Assembly (NCBI RefSeq): GCF_026340675.1
Contig: NZ_JAPEOX010000001.1
Location: 4,898,001 to 4,962,000 of the forward strand
DNA: 64,000 bases
Source: Streptomyces sp. NBC_01264
Lineage (GTDB): Bacteria; Actinomycetota; Actinomycetes; Streptomycetales; Streptomycetaceae
Direction: 5' to 3'
The position numbers and the translations under genes were made by a program. The notes beneath the pieces are model-generated. The model ran no database searches, was not told where the DNA came from, and worked only from the letters and a program-made list of their open reading frames with translations. Positions 1 through 7,847 of this stretch are shown one piece after another. Every line of letters starts with the position of its first letter. Position 1 is the first letter of the stretch.

Positions 1-2
1 TC

Positions 3-476
3 ATGTCCGATCTACAGGCGCACCGCGCACTGATCCTCGACCAGGTCCGCGAGCGCCGCTCCCTGCGCGACATCTACGAGGAGGTGGAGCGGCTGATGAT
101 CGCCCAGGGGTACACGAACCGGCACCGGGCCTACCCCTTCGGCGTCATCGCGCACAAGATAGACCGGGTCAAGGAGCGGAGCTGGGCACCGACCGCGTTC
201 GGGTTCGGCACCCAGGCCCTGAAGGGGCTGGCCTCCGACGCCCTGCGCGGCCACCGCGAGGGCTGGTCCCCGCTGTGGAGCCCGTACCACTTCTCCGACC
301 ACCCGCCGCAGCCCGGTCTGTGGGCGGTGGAGCCGCACCTGGGCTTCCGGGGCACCGGCGCGAAGTTCGAGGAGATCCTGGTCGTCACCGACTCCCGGGA
401 CCCTGAGGAGAGCGCGTACTGGCTGGACGACGATCTGCCGCACGTGCGGCGCTGGGCTGAGGAGAAGGCGGCATGA
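3..476 (+). CDS. M24-family metallopeptidase, C-terminal part (5' end outside window)
   Basis: The reading frame is open from the window edge, so the gene very probably starts upstream; the ATG at base 3 is only the first Met seen. The 157 visible residues resemble the last third of a pita-bread M24 (Xaa-Pro aminopeptidase-like) enzyme: a GVIAHKI segment (about residue 50) that would carry the metal-binding His, then AVEPHLGF (about 107) and KFEEILVV (about 121) with the usual late Glu ligands, and a short DDLPHVRRW tail. The first Asp ligands are not visible because the N-terminus is missing. The stop overlaps the next start as ATGA, so it is translationally coupled to the SDR gene. The family call rests on motif spacing only. 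Confidence 0.68.
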   Translation: MSDLQAHRALILDQVRERRSLRDIYEEVERLMIAQGYTNRHRAYPFGVIAHKIDRVKERSWAPTAFGFGTQALKGLASDALRGHREGWSPLWSPYHFSDHPPQPGLWAVEPHLGFRGTGAKFEEILVVTDSRDPEESAYWLDDDLPHVRRWAEEKAA

Positions 477-2254
477 GCGCAATGACGGACGCGGGCCTGG
501 CGGGCGGGCGCGAGCGCTGGGTGAGCACCGGCGGGGTCGAGCTGTGCGTCGTCGAACTCGGCGACGCGGACCGGCCGACCGTGGTCCTGGTGCACGGGTA
601 CCCGGACAGCAAGGAGGTCTGGTCGCAGGTCGCCGAACGGCTGGCCTCCCGGTTCCACGTCGTGCTCTACGACGTACGGGGCCACGGGCGCTCCACCGCG
701 CCGCAGCCGCTGCGCGGCGGGTTCACCCTGGAGAAGCTGACCGACGACTTCCTCGCGGTCGTCGACGCGGTCAGCCCGGACCGCCCGGTGCACCTGGTAG
801 GCCACGACTGGGGCTCCGTACAGGGCTGGGAGTTCGCCACGGTCGCCCGGACCGAGGGCCGGATCGCCTCCTTCACCTCCATGTCGGGGCCCTCCCTGGA
901 CCACTTCGGGCACTGGATCAAGAAGCGGATGGCCCGGCCCACCCCGCGGCGGGCGGCCCAGCTGCTGAACCAGGGCGCCAAGTCCTGGTACGTGTACATG
1001 CTCCACACGCCGGTGCTGCCGGAGCTCGCCTGGCGCGGGCCGCTCGGCAAGCGCTGGCCGAAGATGCTGGAGCGGATCGAGCAGGTCCCGGCCGGGGACT
1101 ACCCGACGGCCTCCCTGCCCTCCGACGCCGCGAACGGAGCCTGGCTCTACCGGGACAACGTCCGGCCCCGGCTGCGCCGGCCGCGCGCCGACGCGTACGC
1201 CCACGTACCGGTGCAGCTGATCACCCCCACCGGGGACGCCTTCCTCTCCGAGCGGCTCTACGACGAGCTCGAGCTGTGGGCCCCGGACCTGGTGCGGCGC
1301 ACCCTGCCGGCCAAGCACTGGGTGCCGCGGACCCGGCCCGACCAGCTGGCCTCGTGGATCACCGAGTTCGTCACCGCCCGGGAGGAGCCCGCCACACCGG
1401 CGCCGGAGCAGAAGGCCCCCGGCCGGTACGCGGACCGCTTCGGCGGCCAGCTGGTCCTGGTCACCGGCGCCGCCAGCGGCATCGGCCGGGCCACCGCCTT
1501 CGCGTTCGCCGAGGCCGGCGCCCGCGTGGTGTGCGTCGACCGGGACGCGGACGGGGCCGCCCGTACCGCCGACATGGCGCGCCTGGTCGGCTCGCCGCAG
1601 GCCTGGGGCGAGTGCGTCGACGTCAGCGACGAGCAGGCCATGGAGAAGCTCGCCGAGAAGGTCGCCTCCGAGTACGGGATCGTGGACGTCCTGGTCAACA
1701 ACGCCGGGATCGGCCTGTCGGGCCCGTTCCTGGACACGACCGCCGAGGACTGGAAGAAGGTCCTCGACGTCAACCTGTGGGGCGTCATCCACGGCTGCCG
1801 GCTCTTCGGCAAGCAGATGGCCGACCGCGGCCAGGGCGGGCACATCGTCAACACCGCCTCCGCCGCCGCCTACCTGCCGTCCAAGACGCTGCCCGCGTAC
1901 AGCACCTCCAAGGCGGCGGTGCTGATGCTCAGCGAGTGCCTGCGGGCCGAGCTGGCCGCGAAGTCGATCGGGGTGTCGGCGATCTGCCCCGGCATCGTCA
2001 ACACCAACATCACCGCCACCTCCCGTTTCGCCGGAGTGGACGAGGCGGAGGAGAAGCGGCGCCAGCAGAAGTCCTCGCGGCTCTACGGGCTGCGCAACTT
2101 CCCGCCGGAGAAGGTCGCGGACGCGATCCTGCTCGCGGTCGTGAAGAACCAGGCCGTGGTCCCGGTGACCCCCGAGTCCAAGGGCGCCCTGTGGATGTCC
2201 CGGTTCGCGCCGGGGACCCTGCGGCGGTTCGCGAAACTGGAGCCCAAGCTGTGA
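473..2254 (+). CDS. Alpha/beta-hydrolase fused to short-chain dehydrogenase (SDR)
   Basis: A two-domain, 593-residue protein. Residues 1-300 are an epoxide-hydrolase-like alpha/beta-hydrolase: oxyanion motif VLVHGYPD, DVRGHGRS, and nucleophile elbow GHDWGS with Asp near residue 111. Residues 315-565 are an SDR: nucleotide-binding VTGAASGIGRA, NNAGIG, a catalytic YSTSK motif, and an ICPGIV segment after it. It probably uses NAD(P) and reduces or oxidises a hydroxyl on a substrate that the hydrolase half first opens; the substrate is unknown. The ATG overlaps the preceding stop (ATGA), and its own stop overlaps the next GTG (GTGA), so three genes form one coupled operon. Similar fusions are common in actinomycetes. 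Confidence 0.88.
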   Translation: MSAMTDAGLAGGRERWVSTGGVELCVVELGDADRPTVVLVHGYPDSKEVWSQVAERLASRFHVVLYDVRGHGRSTAPQPLRGGFTLEKLTDDFLAVVDAVSPDRPVHLVGHDWGSVQGWEFATVARTEGRIASFTSMSGPSLDHFGHWIKKRMARPTPRRAAQLLNQGAKSWYVYMLHTPVLPELAWRGPLGKRWPKMLERIEQVPAGDYPTASLPSDAANGAWLYRDNVRPRLRRPRADAYAHVPVQLITPTGDAFLSERLYDELELWAPDLVRRTLPAKHWVPRTRPDQLASWITEFVTAREEPATPAPEQKAPGRYADRFGGQLVLVTGAASGIGRATAFAFAEAGARVVCVDRDADGAARTADMARLVGSPQAWGECVDVSDEQAMEKLAEKVASEYGIVDVLVNNAGIGLSGPFLDTTAEDWKKVLDVNLWGVIHGCRLFGKQMADRGQGGHIVNTASAAAYLPSKTLPAYSTSKAAVLMLSECLRAELAAKSIGVSAICPGIVNTNITATSRFAGVDEAEEKRRQQKSSRLYGLRNFPPEKVADAILLAVVKNQAVVPVTPESKGALWMSRFAPGTLRRFAKLEPKL

Positions 2255-3231
2255 CCGGGGCGGCGGGCCCGGAGGCGGGCGGGCCAGCGGGCGGGGCGGC
2301 CGGCCCGGGCAGGACGGCGGCCGCGGGCAGGGCCGCCGGGTACGCGATCGCGCCGCGCCGGGTGGCATTCGACTGGAAGACCACCCCGCTGCACTGGATA
2401 CCGGACGAGCCCACCGCCACCCACGTCATCAACGTGCTGCACCTGCTGCTGCCGGCCGGTGAGCGGTGGTTCGTGAAGGTCTTCAAGGAGGGCCTGCCCC
2501 TGGTCACGGACCCGAAGCTGCGCAGCGACGTGAAGGGGTTCATGGGCCAGGAGGCCACGCACAGCGTGCAGCACTCCTACGTCCTGGACCACCTCGCCGA
2601 ACAGCGGCTGCCCACCGAGGCGTACACGAAGTACGTGGACTTCCTCTTCGAGAAGCTGCTGGGGGAGACCCCGCCGTTCGGTGCCCCGGTCACGGCGCAG
2701 GAGTGGCTGCGCTTCCGGCTCTCGCTGGTCGCCGCGATCGAGCAGTTCACGGCCGTCCTCGGGGACTGGGTGCTCGGCGCCGAGGGGCTCGACGCGGCCG
2801 GAGCGGACGAGGTCATGCTCGACCTGCTGCGCTGGCACGGGGCGGAGGAGGTGGAGCACCGCTCCGTCGCCTTCGACATGTACCAGCACTGCGGCGGCGC
2901 GGGCCTGCCCCGCTACGCCCGCCGCGTCGGGGGCATGGCCGTGGTCGCGCCGGTCATGGGCTGGCTGTGGATCGCGGGGGCCTCGTACCTCCTGCGCAAC
3001 GACCCCGAACTGCGCGGACGGACCCGCTATTCGCTGGGCGAGCACAACCGGGCCGTGCGCAGAGGTCTGCTGCCGACTTGGAGAGAGCTCGCCGCGGCCA
3101 TACCCCGCTACCTGCGGCGGTCGTACCATCCCTCGCAGGAGGGCTCGCTGCGCAGGGCGGTCGAGTACCTCGCGGCCTCACCCGCCGCCCGGTCAGCTGC
3201 GGGCGCGGTCGGCCGAGCCGCCATGTCGTAG
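2251..3231 (+). CDS. Metal-dependent hydrolase, ferritin-like-helix family (PF10118 type)
   Basis: A 326-residue protein starting at a GTG inside the GTGA overlap with the SDR stop. After a low-complexity Gly/Ala leader of about 30 residues it has the family hallmarks: a DWKTTPLHWIPDEP entry segment, an EATHSVQH helix (about residue 95-102) and an EEVEHRSVAFD helix (about 200-210). Their paired Glu/His residues suggest a dinuclear metal site. A hydrophobic stretch VVAPVMGWLWIAGASYLL may be membrane-associated. The family is annotated as metal-dependent hydrolase but its reaction is poorly known. The neighbouring hydrolase-SDR fusion and M24 peptidase suggest a shared catabolic or detoxification task (inference). 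Confidence 0.78.
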   Translation: MTGAAGPEAGGPAGGAAGPGRTAAAGRAAGYAIAPRRVAFDWKTTPLHWIPDEPTATHVINVLHLLLPAGERWFVKVFKEGLPLVTDPKLRSDVKGFMGQEATHSVQHSYVLDHLAEQRLPTEAYTKYVDFLFEKLLGETPPFGAPVTAQEWLRFRLSLVAAIEQFTAVLGDWVLGAEGLDAAGADEVMLDLLRWHGAEEVEHRSVAFDMYQHCGGAGLPRYARRVGGMAVVAPVMGWLWIAGASYLLRNDPELRGRTRYSLGEHNRAVRRGLLPTWRELAAAIPRYLRRSYHPSQEGSLRRAVEYLAASPAARSAAGAVGRAAMS

Positions 3232-3241
3232 GGAGCCGGGA

Positions 3242-4156
3242 TTGTCCGAGCAGGCAGTAGCCGAGTACCGGATCGAGGATCTGGCGCACCACAGCGGTGC
3301 GACCGTCCGCACGATCCGGGCGTACCAGGACCGCGGTCTGCTGCCGAAGCCGGAGCGGCGAGGCCGTTCCAACGTCTACCGGGACACACATCTGGCGCGG
3401 CTGCGCCAGATCGCCGACCTGCTCGACCGCGGGTACACCCTGGCCTCCATCAAGGAACTCCTGGAGGCCTGGGACGCGGGCCGCGGACTCGGCGGGGTCC
3501 TCGGTCTGGTGGCCGAGGTGCACGGACCGTGGACGGACGAGGAGGCGGCCCGGATAAGCCGGGACGAGCTGAACGAACGGTTCGGCGGCAAGCCCGACGA
3601 CGAAGCCGTCGGCGAGGCCTGCGAACTGGGCGTGCTGGAGCGGATCCCGGGGCGCCCGGACCAGTTCCTCGTACCGTCTCCGCAGGAGCTGTCCGTGGCG
3701 GCCGAGCTGTATGCCGCGGGGGTGCCGCTGCCCGCGATCACCGGTCATCTGCGGGAGTTGCGCGGTCAGGTGGAGCTCATCGCCTCGCGCTTCCTGGAGT
3801 TCACCACGGAGCACGTCTTCGCCCGGTACCTGGGAGCCGTGCCCCCCACGGACTCCGACGCGGCCGAGGCGGCGACGATGGTACGGAGACTGCGGCCGCT
3901 GGCCCAGCAGACGGTGGACGCGGAGCTGGCGCGGGCGATGCGCCTCTTCGCGACCCGGCACCTGCAGCGCCACCTCGGGGCCGCCGGAACCCCGCAGCCC
4001 TCCGGGCCGGCCCCGGTGGCACTGCCCGCGGAGACCGTGCGGGCAGTACAGGAGCTGGTGGGGGCCGACCATGTGGCGGAATTCGTCCGGGCCGCCACGG
4101 AGCGGGAGTTGCAGGCCCGGACGATGAACAATCTGGCCAGTCGCGGCGGCCGGTAG
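3242..4156 (+). CDS. MerR-family transcriptional regulator
   Basis: The TTG at 3242 follows GGGAGCCGGGA, a plausible ribosome-binding site, 10 bases after the metal hydrolase stop. This gives 304 residues. Residues 9-75 form the MerR winged helix-turn-helix: YRIEDLAHHSGATVRTIRAYQDRGLL, then the wing RRGRSNVYRDTHLARLRQI and a TLASIKELLE helix. The rest is helical with no recognised ligand-binding domain and no Cys cluster, so it is not a typical metal sensor. Position at the end of the M24-SDR-hydrolase operon suggests it controls that operon; no operator can be seen because the upstream promoter is outside the window. Start choice is moderately sure. Confidence 0.85.
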   Translation: MSEQAVAEYRIEDLAHHSGATVRTIRAYQDRGLLPKPERRGRSNVYRDTHLARLRQIADLLDRGYTLASIKELLEAWDAGRGLGGVLGLVAEVHGPWTDEEAARISRDELNERFGGKPDDEAVGEACELGVLERIPGRPDQFLVPSPQELSVAAELYAAGVPLPAITGHLRELRGQVELIASRFLEFTTEHVFARYLGAVPPTDSDAAEAATMVRRLRPLAQQTVDAELARAMRLFATRHLQRHLGAAGTPQPSGPAPVALPAETVRAVQELVGADHVAEFVRAATERELQARTMNNLASRGGR

Positions 4157-4167
4157 TGCTCGCTCAG

Positions 4168-4226
4168 TAGTCCACAGGCCGGATCACACTTTTGTCGGCG
4201 AAACCGGCGCAAAGGGCTGTGGACAA
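4168..4226. other. Two DnaA-box-like sites between merR and aquaporin genes
   Basis: TAGTCCACA (4168-4176, plus) and TGTGGACAA (4218-4226, which reads TTGTCCACA on the minus strand) lie in the 105-bp gap between two convergent genes. The second is the preferred Streptomyces DnaA 9-mer; the first differs at one or two positions. Occupancy is inferred. Confidence 0.45.
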
Positions 4227-4261
4227 GTCCGGCCTACCTGTGGGGAACTCCTCCCCGAGGG

Positions 4262-5137
4262 TCAGACGGCGGCCTGGAAGGCCGGTCCGGGCGTGCTGGT
4301 TTCGGCCACCGGGCCGGTGGGGCCGGCGGTGTTTCCGGTGCTGACGGTGCCCGTCGCGCCGACGGCACCGGCAAGGCCGGCGGTGCCCGTGGCGACGACC
4401 GTGCCCGTGGCGACGACCGTGCTGCCGACCGTGCCCGCGGCTGCCTGGCGGGTGCTCCCGTAGAGCACGGCCGCGAGGACCAGGCCGAGGACCCCGCCGA
4501 CGAGCTGGGCGGCGACGAAGCCCGGCAGCGACTGCGGTGCGATGCCGGTGAAGGAGTCGCTGAAGCTGCGCCCGATGGTGCCGGCCGGGTTCGCGAAGGA
4601 CCCGGAGGAGGTGAACCAGATCGCGGCGGCGATGTAGGCGGCGACCGCGGCCGGGATCAGCTTCGGCCGACCGATGCGACCGAGGCCCTGGATCACCAGG
4701 ACCAGTCCGGCGGTGGCCACGACCTCCCCGACGAGCAGGTGTCCGCCGTCGCGGACCTGGGTGGAGAAGGCTCCGGGGACGCGGCCGAACATCGCTTCCG
4801 CGAGGACCGCGCCGCCTATGGCCCCGGCGGTCTGGGCCGCCACGTAGACCAGGGCCTCCCGGCCTTCGACCCCTTCACCACCGTTGCGCCGCCCCCACCA
4901 GGCCGCGAGGGTGACCACCGGGTTGAGGTGGGCGCCCGAGAGCGGCCCGAAGAGCGTGATGATCAGCCCGAGCCCGATGGCCGAGGCGAACGAGTTGGCG
5001 ACCAGGGCGACGCCCGTATCGGAGGTGAGCGCCGCGGCCTGGATACCTGATCCGATGACGACCACGAGGAGGGCGGCGGTGCCGACGAGCTCGGCGGTCG
5101 CACGCCGAGACAGAGACAGAGACGCACTATTTGTCAT
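4262..5137 (-). CDS. Aquaporin / MIP-family channel
   Basis: The protein has 291 residues with six predicted membrane helices and the two pore half-helices that define the family: SGAHLNPVVT after helix 2 (NPV) and SGSFANPAGT after helix 5 (NPA). The first box is therefore NPV rather than NPA, as in some bacterial aquaporins. The chosen ATG is at 5137 behind GGGGAAGAAG; the frame stays open upstream but that region reads as the antisense of kptA. After the sixth helix there is a 60-residue low-complexity tail of Thr/Gly/Ala/Val, longer than most family members. Likely substrate is water or a small neutral solute such as glycerol or arsenite; no ars genes are nearby. Confidence 0.88.
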   Translation of the reverse strand: MTNSASLSLSRRATAELVGTAALLVVVIGSGIQAAALTSDTGVALVANSFASAIGLGLIITLFGPLSGAHLNPVVTLAAWWGRRNGGEGVEGREALVYVAAQTAGAIGGAVLAEAMFGRVPGAFSTQVRDGGHLLVGEVVATAGLVLVIQGLGRIGRPKLIPAAVAAYIAAAIWFTSSGSFANPAGTIGRSFSDSFTGIAPQSLPGFVAAQLVGGVLGLVLAAVLYGSTRQAAAGTVGSTVVATGTVVATGTAGLAGAVGATGTVSTGNTAGPTGPVAETSTPGPAFQAAV

Positions 5138-5272
5138 ACTCTTCTTCCCCTTGAGTGGCAGTTCAGCGGAAAATGTATTCCGTATCTTGGAAACGCGATA
5201 GAGGGAGTCCACGTTCAGGAGAACGGCGAAAAATCGCTGCGCCGGACCCGGCCGAGCCGTCACCCTGGGCGA

Positions 5273-5812
5273 ATGAATGACAAGCGGACCGTCAAGGTGT
5301 CCAAATACGTCTCGAAACACCTCCGCCATCAGCCGGAACGCATCGGACTGGTGCTCGACCCGCAGGGCTGGGTGGAGATCGACGATCTTCTGAGCGCCGC
5401 CACCGCCCACGGCTTCCCCATCAGCCGCTCCGAGCTCGACCACGTGGTCGCCGCCAACGACAAGCAGCGCTTCGCCGTCGACGGCAGCCGGATCCGTGCC
5501 AGCCAGGGGCACACCGTCCCGGTGGACCTGGGCCTGCCGGAGGCCGAACCGCCGGCGTACCTCTACCACGGCACCGTCGCGGCCTCCCTGGACGCGATCC
5601 GCGCCGAGGGACTGCGCCCGATGGCCCGCCACCACGTCCACCTCTCCCCGGACCGGGAGACCGCTACCCGGGTCGGCGCACGGCGCGGCCGGCCGGTCGT
5701 CCTCGCCGTGGACTCGGGGGCGATGCGCACCGCGGGGCACGTCTTTCGGATCAGCGCCAATGGGGTGTGGCTGGTGGACTCCGTGCCGCCGCAATTCCTT
5801 CGGTTCCCCTAA
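5273..5812 (+). CDS. kptA: RNA 2'-phosphotransferase (Tpt1/KptA family)
   Basis: This 179-residue protein, normal for the family, begins with the SKYVSKHLRH motif that supplies the first catalytic Arg-His pair. It continues with KQRF (about residue 65), YHGT (about 98) and an RPMARHHVHLS segment, the NAD-binding lobe; a second lobe includes GHVFRISANGVWL. The family removes an internal 2'-phosphate from RNA using NAD+, giving ADP-ribose 1'',2''-cyclic phosphate. In yeast this completes tRNA splicing, a pathway bacteria lack, so the bacterial substrate is unknown. It is divergent from the aquaporin and is not obviously in an operon. Confidence 0.92.
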   Translation: MNDKRTVKVSKYVSKHLRHQPERIGLVLDPQGWVEIDDLLSAATAHGFPISRSELDHVVAANDKQRFAVDGSRIRASQGHTVPVDLGLPEAEPPAYLYHGTVAASLDAIRAEGLRPMARHHVHLSPDRETATRVGARRGRPVVLAVDSGAMRTAGHVFRISANGVWLVDSVPPQFLRFP

Positions 5813-5963
5813 GCGGAACGATCTTCAAAGAGGCCCCTCGGGGCCCGGAATTCACGGAGGGATTGTCAGATCATCCCCCTACTCTGTTCCTCACTCCGGG
5901 ATCTGTGAGGGGGGTACCTCGCGGTCGCCGAACAACCCGTACCAGCACGCGAGGTGACGCCCC

Positions 5964-7847
5964 ATGATGTCCGAAGAGCCCCATCCGAACACGTTCCAGG
6001 TCGACCTGCGCGGCCTGGTCGACCTGCTCTCCCACCACCTCTACTCCAGCCCCCGCGTGTACGTCCGCGAGCTCCTCCAGAACGCCGTCGACGCCGTCAC
6101 CGCCCGCCACGCCCTGGATCCCGAGGCCGAGATCCGCATCCGGCTGTCGGCGGCCGGGAACCGGGTGACCATCGAGGACAGTGGCATCGGCCTGACCGCC
6201 GACGAGGCCCACTCCCTCCTCGCCACCATCGGACGCAGCTCCAAGCGCGGAGGCCCTCACGGCCTGGAGACCACCCGCCAGGAGTTCCTCGGCCAGTTCG
6301 GCATCGGTCTGCTCGCCTGCTTCGTCGTCGCCCGCGAGATCCGCGTGGTCACCCGCTCCGCCCGCGATCCGCAGGCCGCGCCCGTCGAATGGCTGGCCAC
6401 GGACGACGGTTCCTACACCGTCCGCGAACTCCCCTCCGACGCCCGCCCGGAGCCCGGCACCACCGTCGTCCTGGAGGCGCGCCCCGGCGCCGAGGAGTGG
6501 ACCGTCCCGGCCAAGGTCGAGCAGCTGGCCCGCGACTACGGCTCCCTGCTGCCCTACGACATCACCTTCGACGACGGCTCCGCCGCCGGGCCCCGCCCGG
6601 TCACCGACCGGCCCGCCGTCTGGGACCGGCCCTTCCCCACCCCCGCGGCCCGCCGCGTCGCGCTCGCCGGGCACTGCGCGCAGCTCTTCGGTTTCACCCC
6701 GCTCGACAGCATCGACCTCGATCTGCCCGTGGCGGGAGTGCGCGGAGTCGCGTACGTCCTGCCCGAGCCGACCAGTCCCGCCCACCGGTCCGGGCACCGC
6801 GTCCACCTCAAGGGCATGCTGCTGACCGACAGGGCCGACAACCTGCTGCCCGACTGGGCGTTCTTCGTCCGCGCCGTCCTCGACACCGACACCCTGCGGC
6901 CCACCGCCTCCCGCGAGAACCTGTACGACGACGAAACCCTGGCCGCCGTGCGGGAGGCCCTCGGTGCCCGCGTGCGCGCCTGGCTCGCCGAGCTCGCCAC
7001 GAGCGATCCCGAGCGGCTGGCCGCCTTCCTCGGCGTCCACCACCTCGGGGTGAAGTCGCTGGCCCGGCACGACGCCGAGCTGCTCGGCCTGATGCTGCCC
7101 TGGCTGCCGTTCGAGACCAGCGACGGTTCGATGAACCTGGAGGAGTTCACCTCCGCGCACACCGAGATCCACTTCACCCGGACCGTGGAGGAGTTCCGCC
7201 AGATCGCCCCGATCGCGGCGGCCCACGGACTCGGCGTCATCAACGCCGGCTACACCTACGACGCCGACCTGCTGGCCCTGCTGCCCTCCGTACGCCCGGA
7301 ACTCAAGGTCACCGAGCTGGACGCGGGAGCCGTCACCGAACGGCTCGATCCGGTGCCGACCTCCGCCGAACTGGCCCTGGCCCCCTTCCTCGCCACCGCC
7401 CGCACCCGCCTGGAACCCCAGGGCTGCGACGTCGTCCTGCGCGCCTTCCAGCCCGCCGCCGTCCCCGCGCTCTACCTCGACGACCGCCAGGCCCGTCAGG
7501 AGCGCGACCGTACCGCCGCCCTGGAGACCGCCGACTCGCTGTGGAGCGGCATCCTCGGTTCGCTGCGCGGCTCCGCCCCGCGCGCCCGCCTCGTGCTCAA
7601 CCACAACAACCCGCTCGTCCGCCGGATCGCCGCCCTCCCCGACGAGGCCCTGACCGCCACGGCCGTCGAATCGCTCTACGGCCAGGCCCTGCTGAGGTCG
7701 CAGCGGCCACTGCGCGCGGCCGACACCACCCTGCTCAACCGGGCCTTCCTCGGACTCCTGGAATGGGCGACGCACCCCGTCAGCAGCACGGCCGGCAGCA
7801 CAGACAGCAGCGGCAACGGCAACGGCACCCAGGAGGGGCAGAAGTGA
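5964..7847 (+). CDS. HSP90-family (HtpG-like) GHKL ATPase
   Basis: The 627-residue protein starts at ATG 5964 (or 5967) behind GAGGTGAC. The N-terminal ATPase has the GHKL motifs of HSP90: RELLQNAVDA (N-box, about residues 36-45), IEDSGIGLT (about 72-80) and GQFGIGLLACF (about 111-121), followed by a middle domain with HLKGMLL and ASRENLYDD. It is homologous to HtpG but divergent, and the C-terminal dimerisation third is short and poorly conserved. The stop overlaps the GTG of a very large TPR protein (GTGA), so the chaperone and the TPR protein are probably made together. Eukaryotic HSP90 works with TPR co-chaperones; whether this pair interacts is inference. Confidence 0.85.
   Translation: MMSEEPHPNTFQVDLRGLVDLLSHHLYSSPRVYVRELLQNAVDAVTARHALDPEAEIRIRLSAAGNRVTIEDSGIGLTADEAHSLLATIGRSSKRGGPHGLETTRQEFLGQFGIGLLACFVVAREIRVVTRSARDPQAAPVEWLATDDGSYTVRELPSDARPEPGTTVVLEARPGAEEWTVPAKVEQLARDYGSLLPYDITFDDGSAAGPRPVTDRPAVWDRPFPTPAARRVALAGHCAQLFGFTPLDSIDLDLPVAGVRGVAYVLPEPTSPAHRSGHRVHLKGMLLTDRADNLLPDWAFFVRAVLDTDTLRPTASRENLYDDETLAAVREALGARVRAWLAELATSDPERLAAFLGVHHLGVKSLARHDAELLGLMLPWLPFETSDGSMNLEEFTSAHTEIHFTRTVEEFRQIAPIAAAHGLGVINAGYTYDADLLALLPSVRPELKVTELDAGAVTERLDPVPTSAELALAPFLATARTRLEPQGCDVVLRAFQPAAVPALYLDDRQARQERDRTAALETADSLWSGILGSLRGSAPRARLVLNHNNPLVRRIAALPDEALTATAVESLYGQALLRSQRPLRAADTTLLNRAFLGLLEWATHPVSSTAGSTDSSGNGNGTQEGQK

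Noticed and set aside
131..2368. 745-residue minus-strand frame opposite the hydrolase-SDR gene
   Set aside because: Gly/Val/Arg-rich antisense with no domain; the opposite strand has clear motifs.
5954..7843. Long + frame-2 open reading upstream of the TPR gene
   Set aside because: It is Arg/Pro-rich shadow sequence of the HSP90 gene; the real TPR start is the GTG at 7844 with AGGAGG before it.
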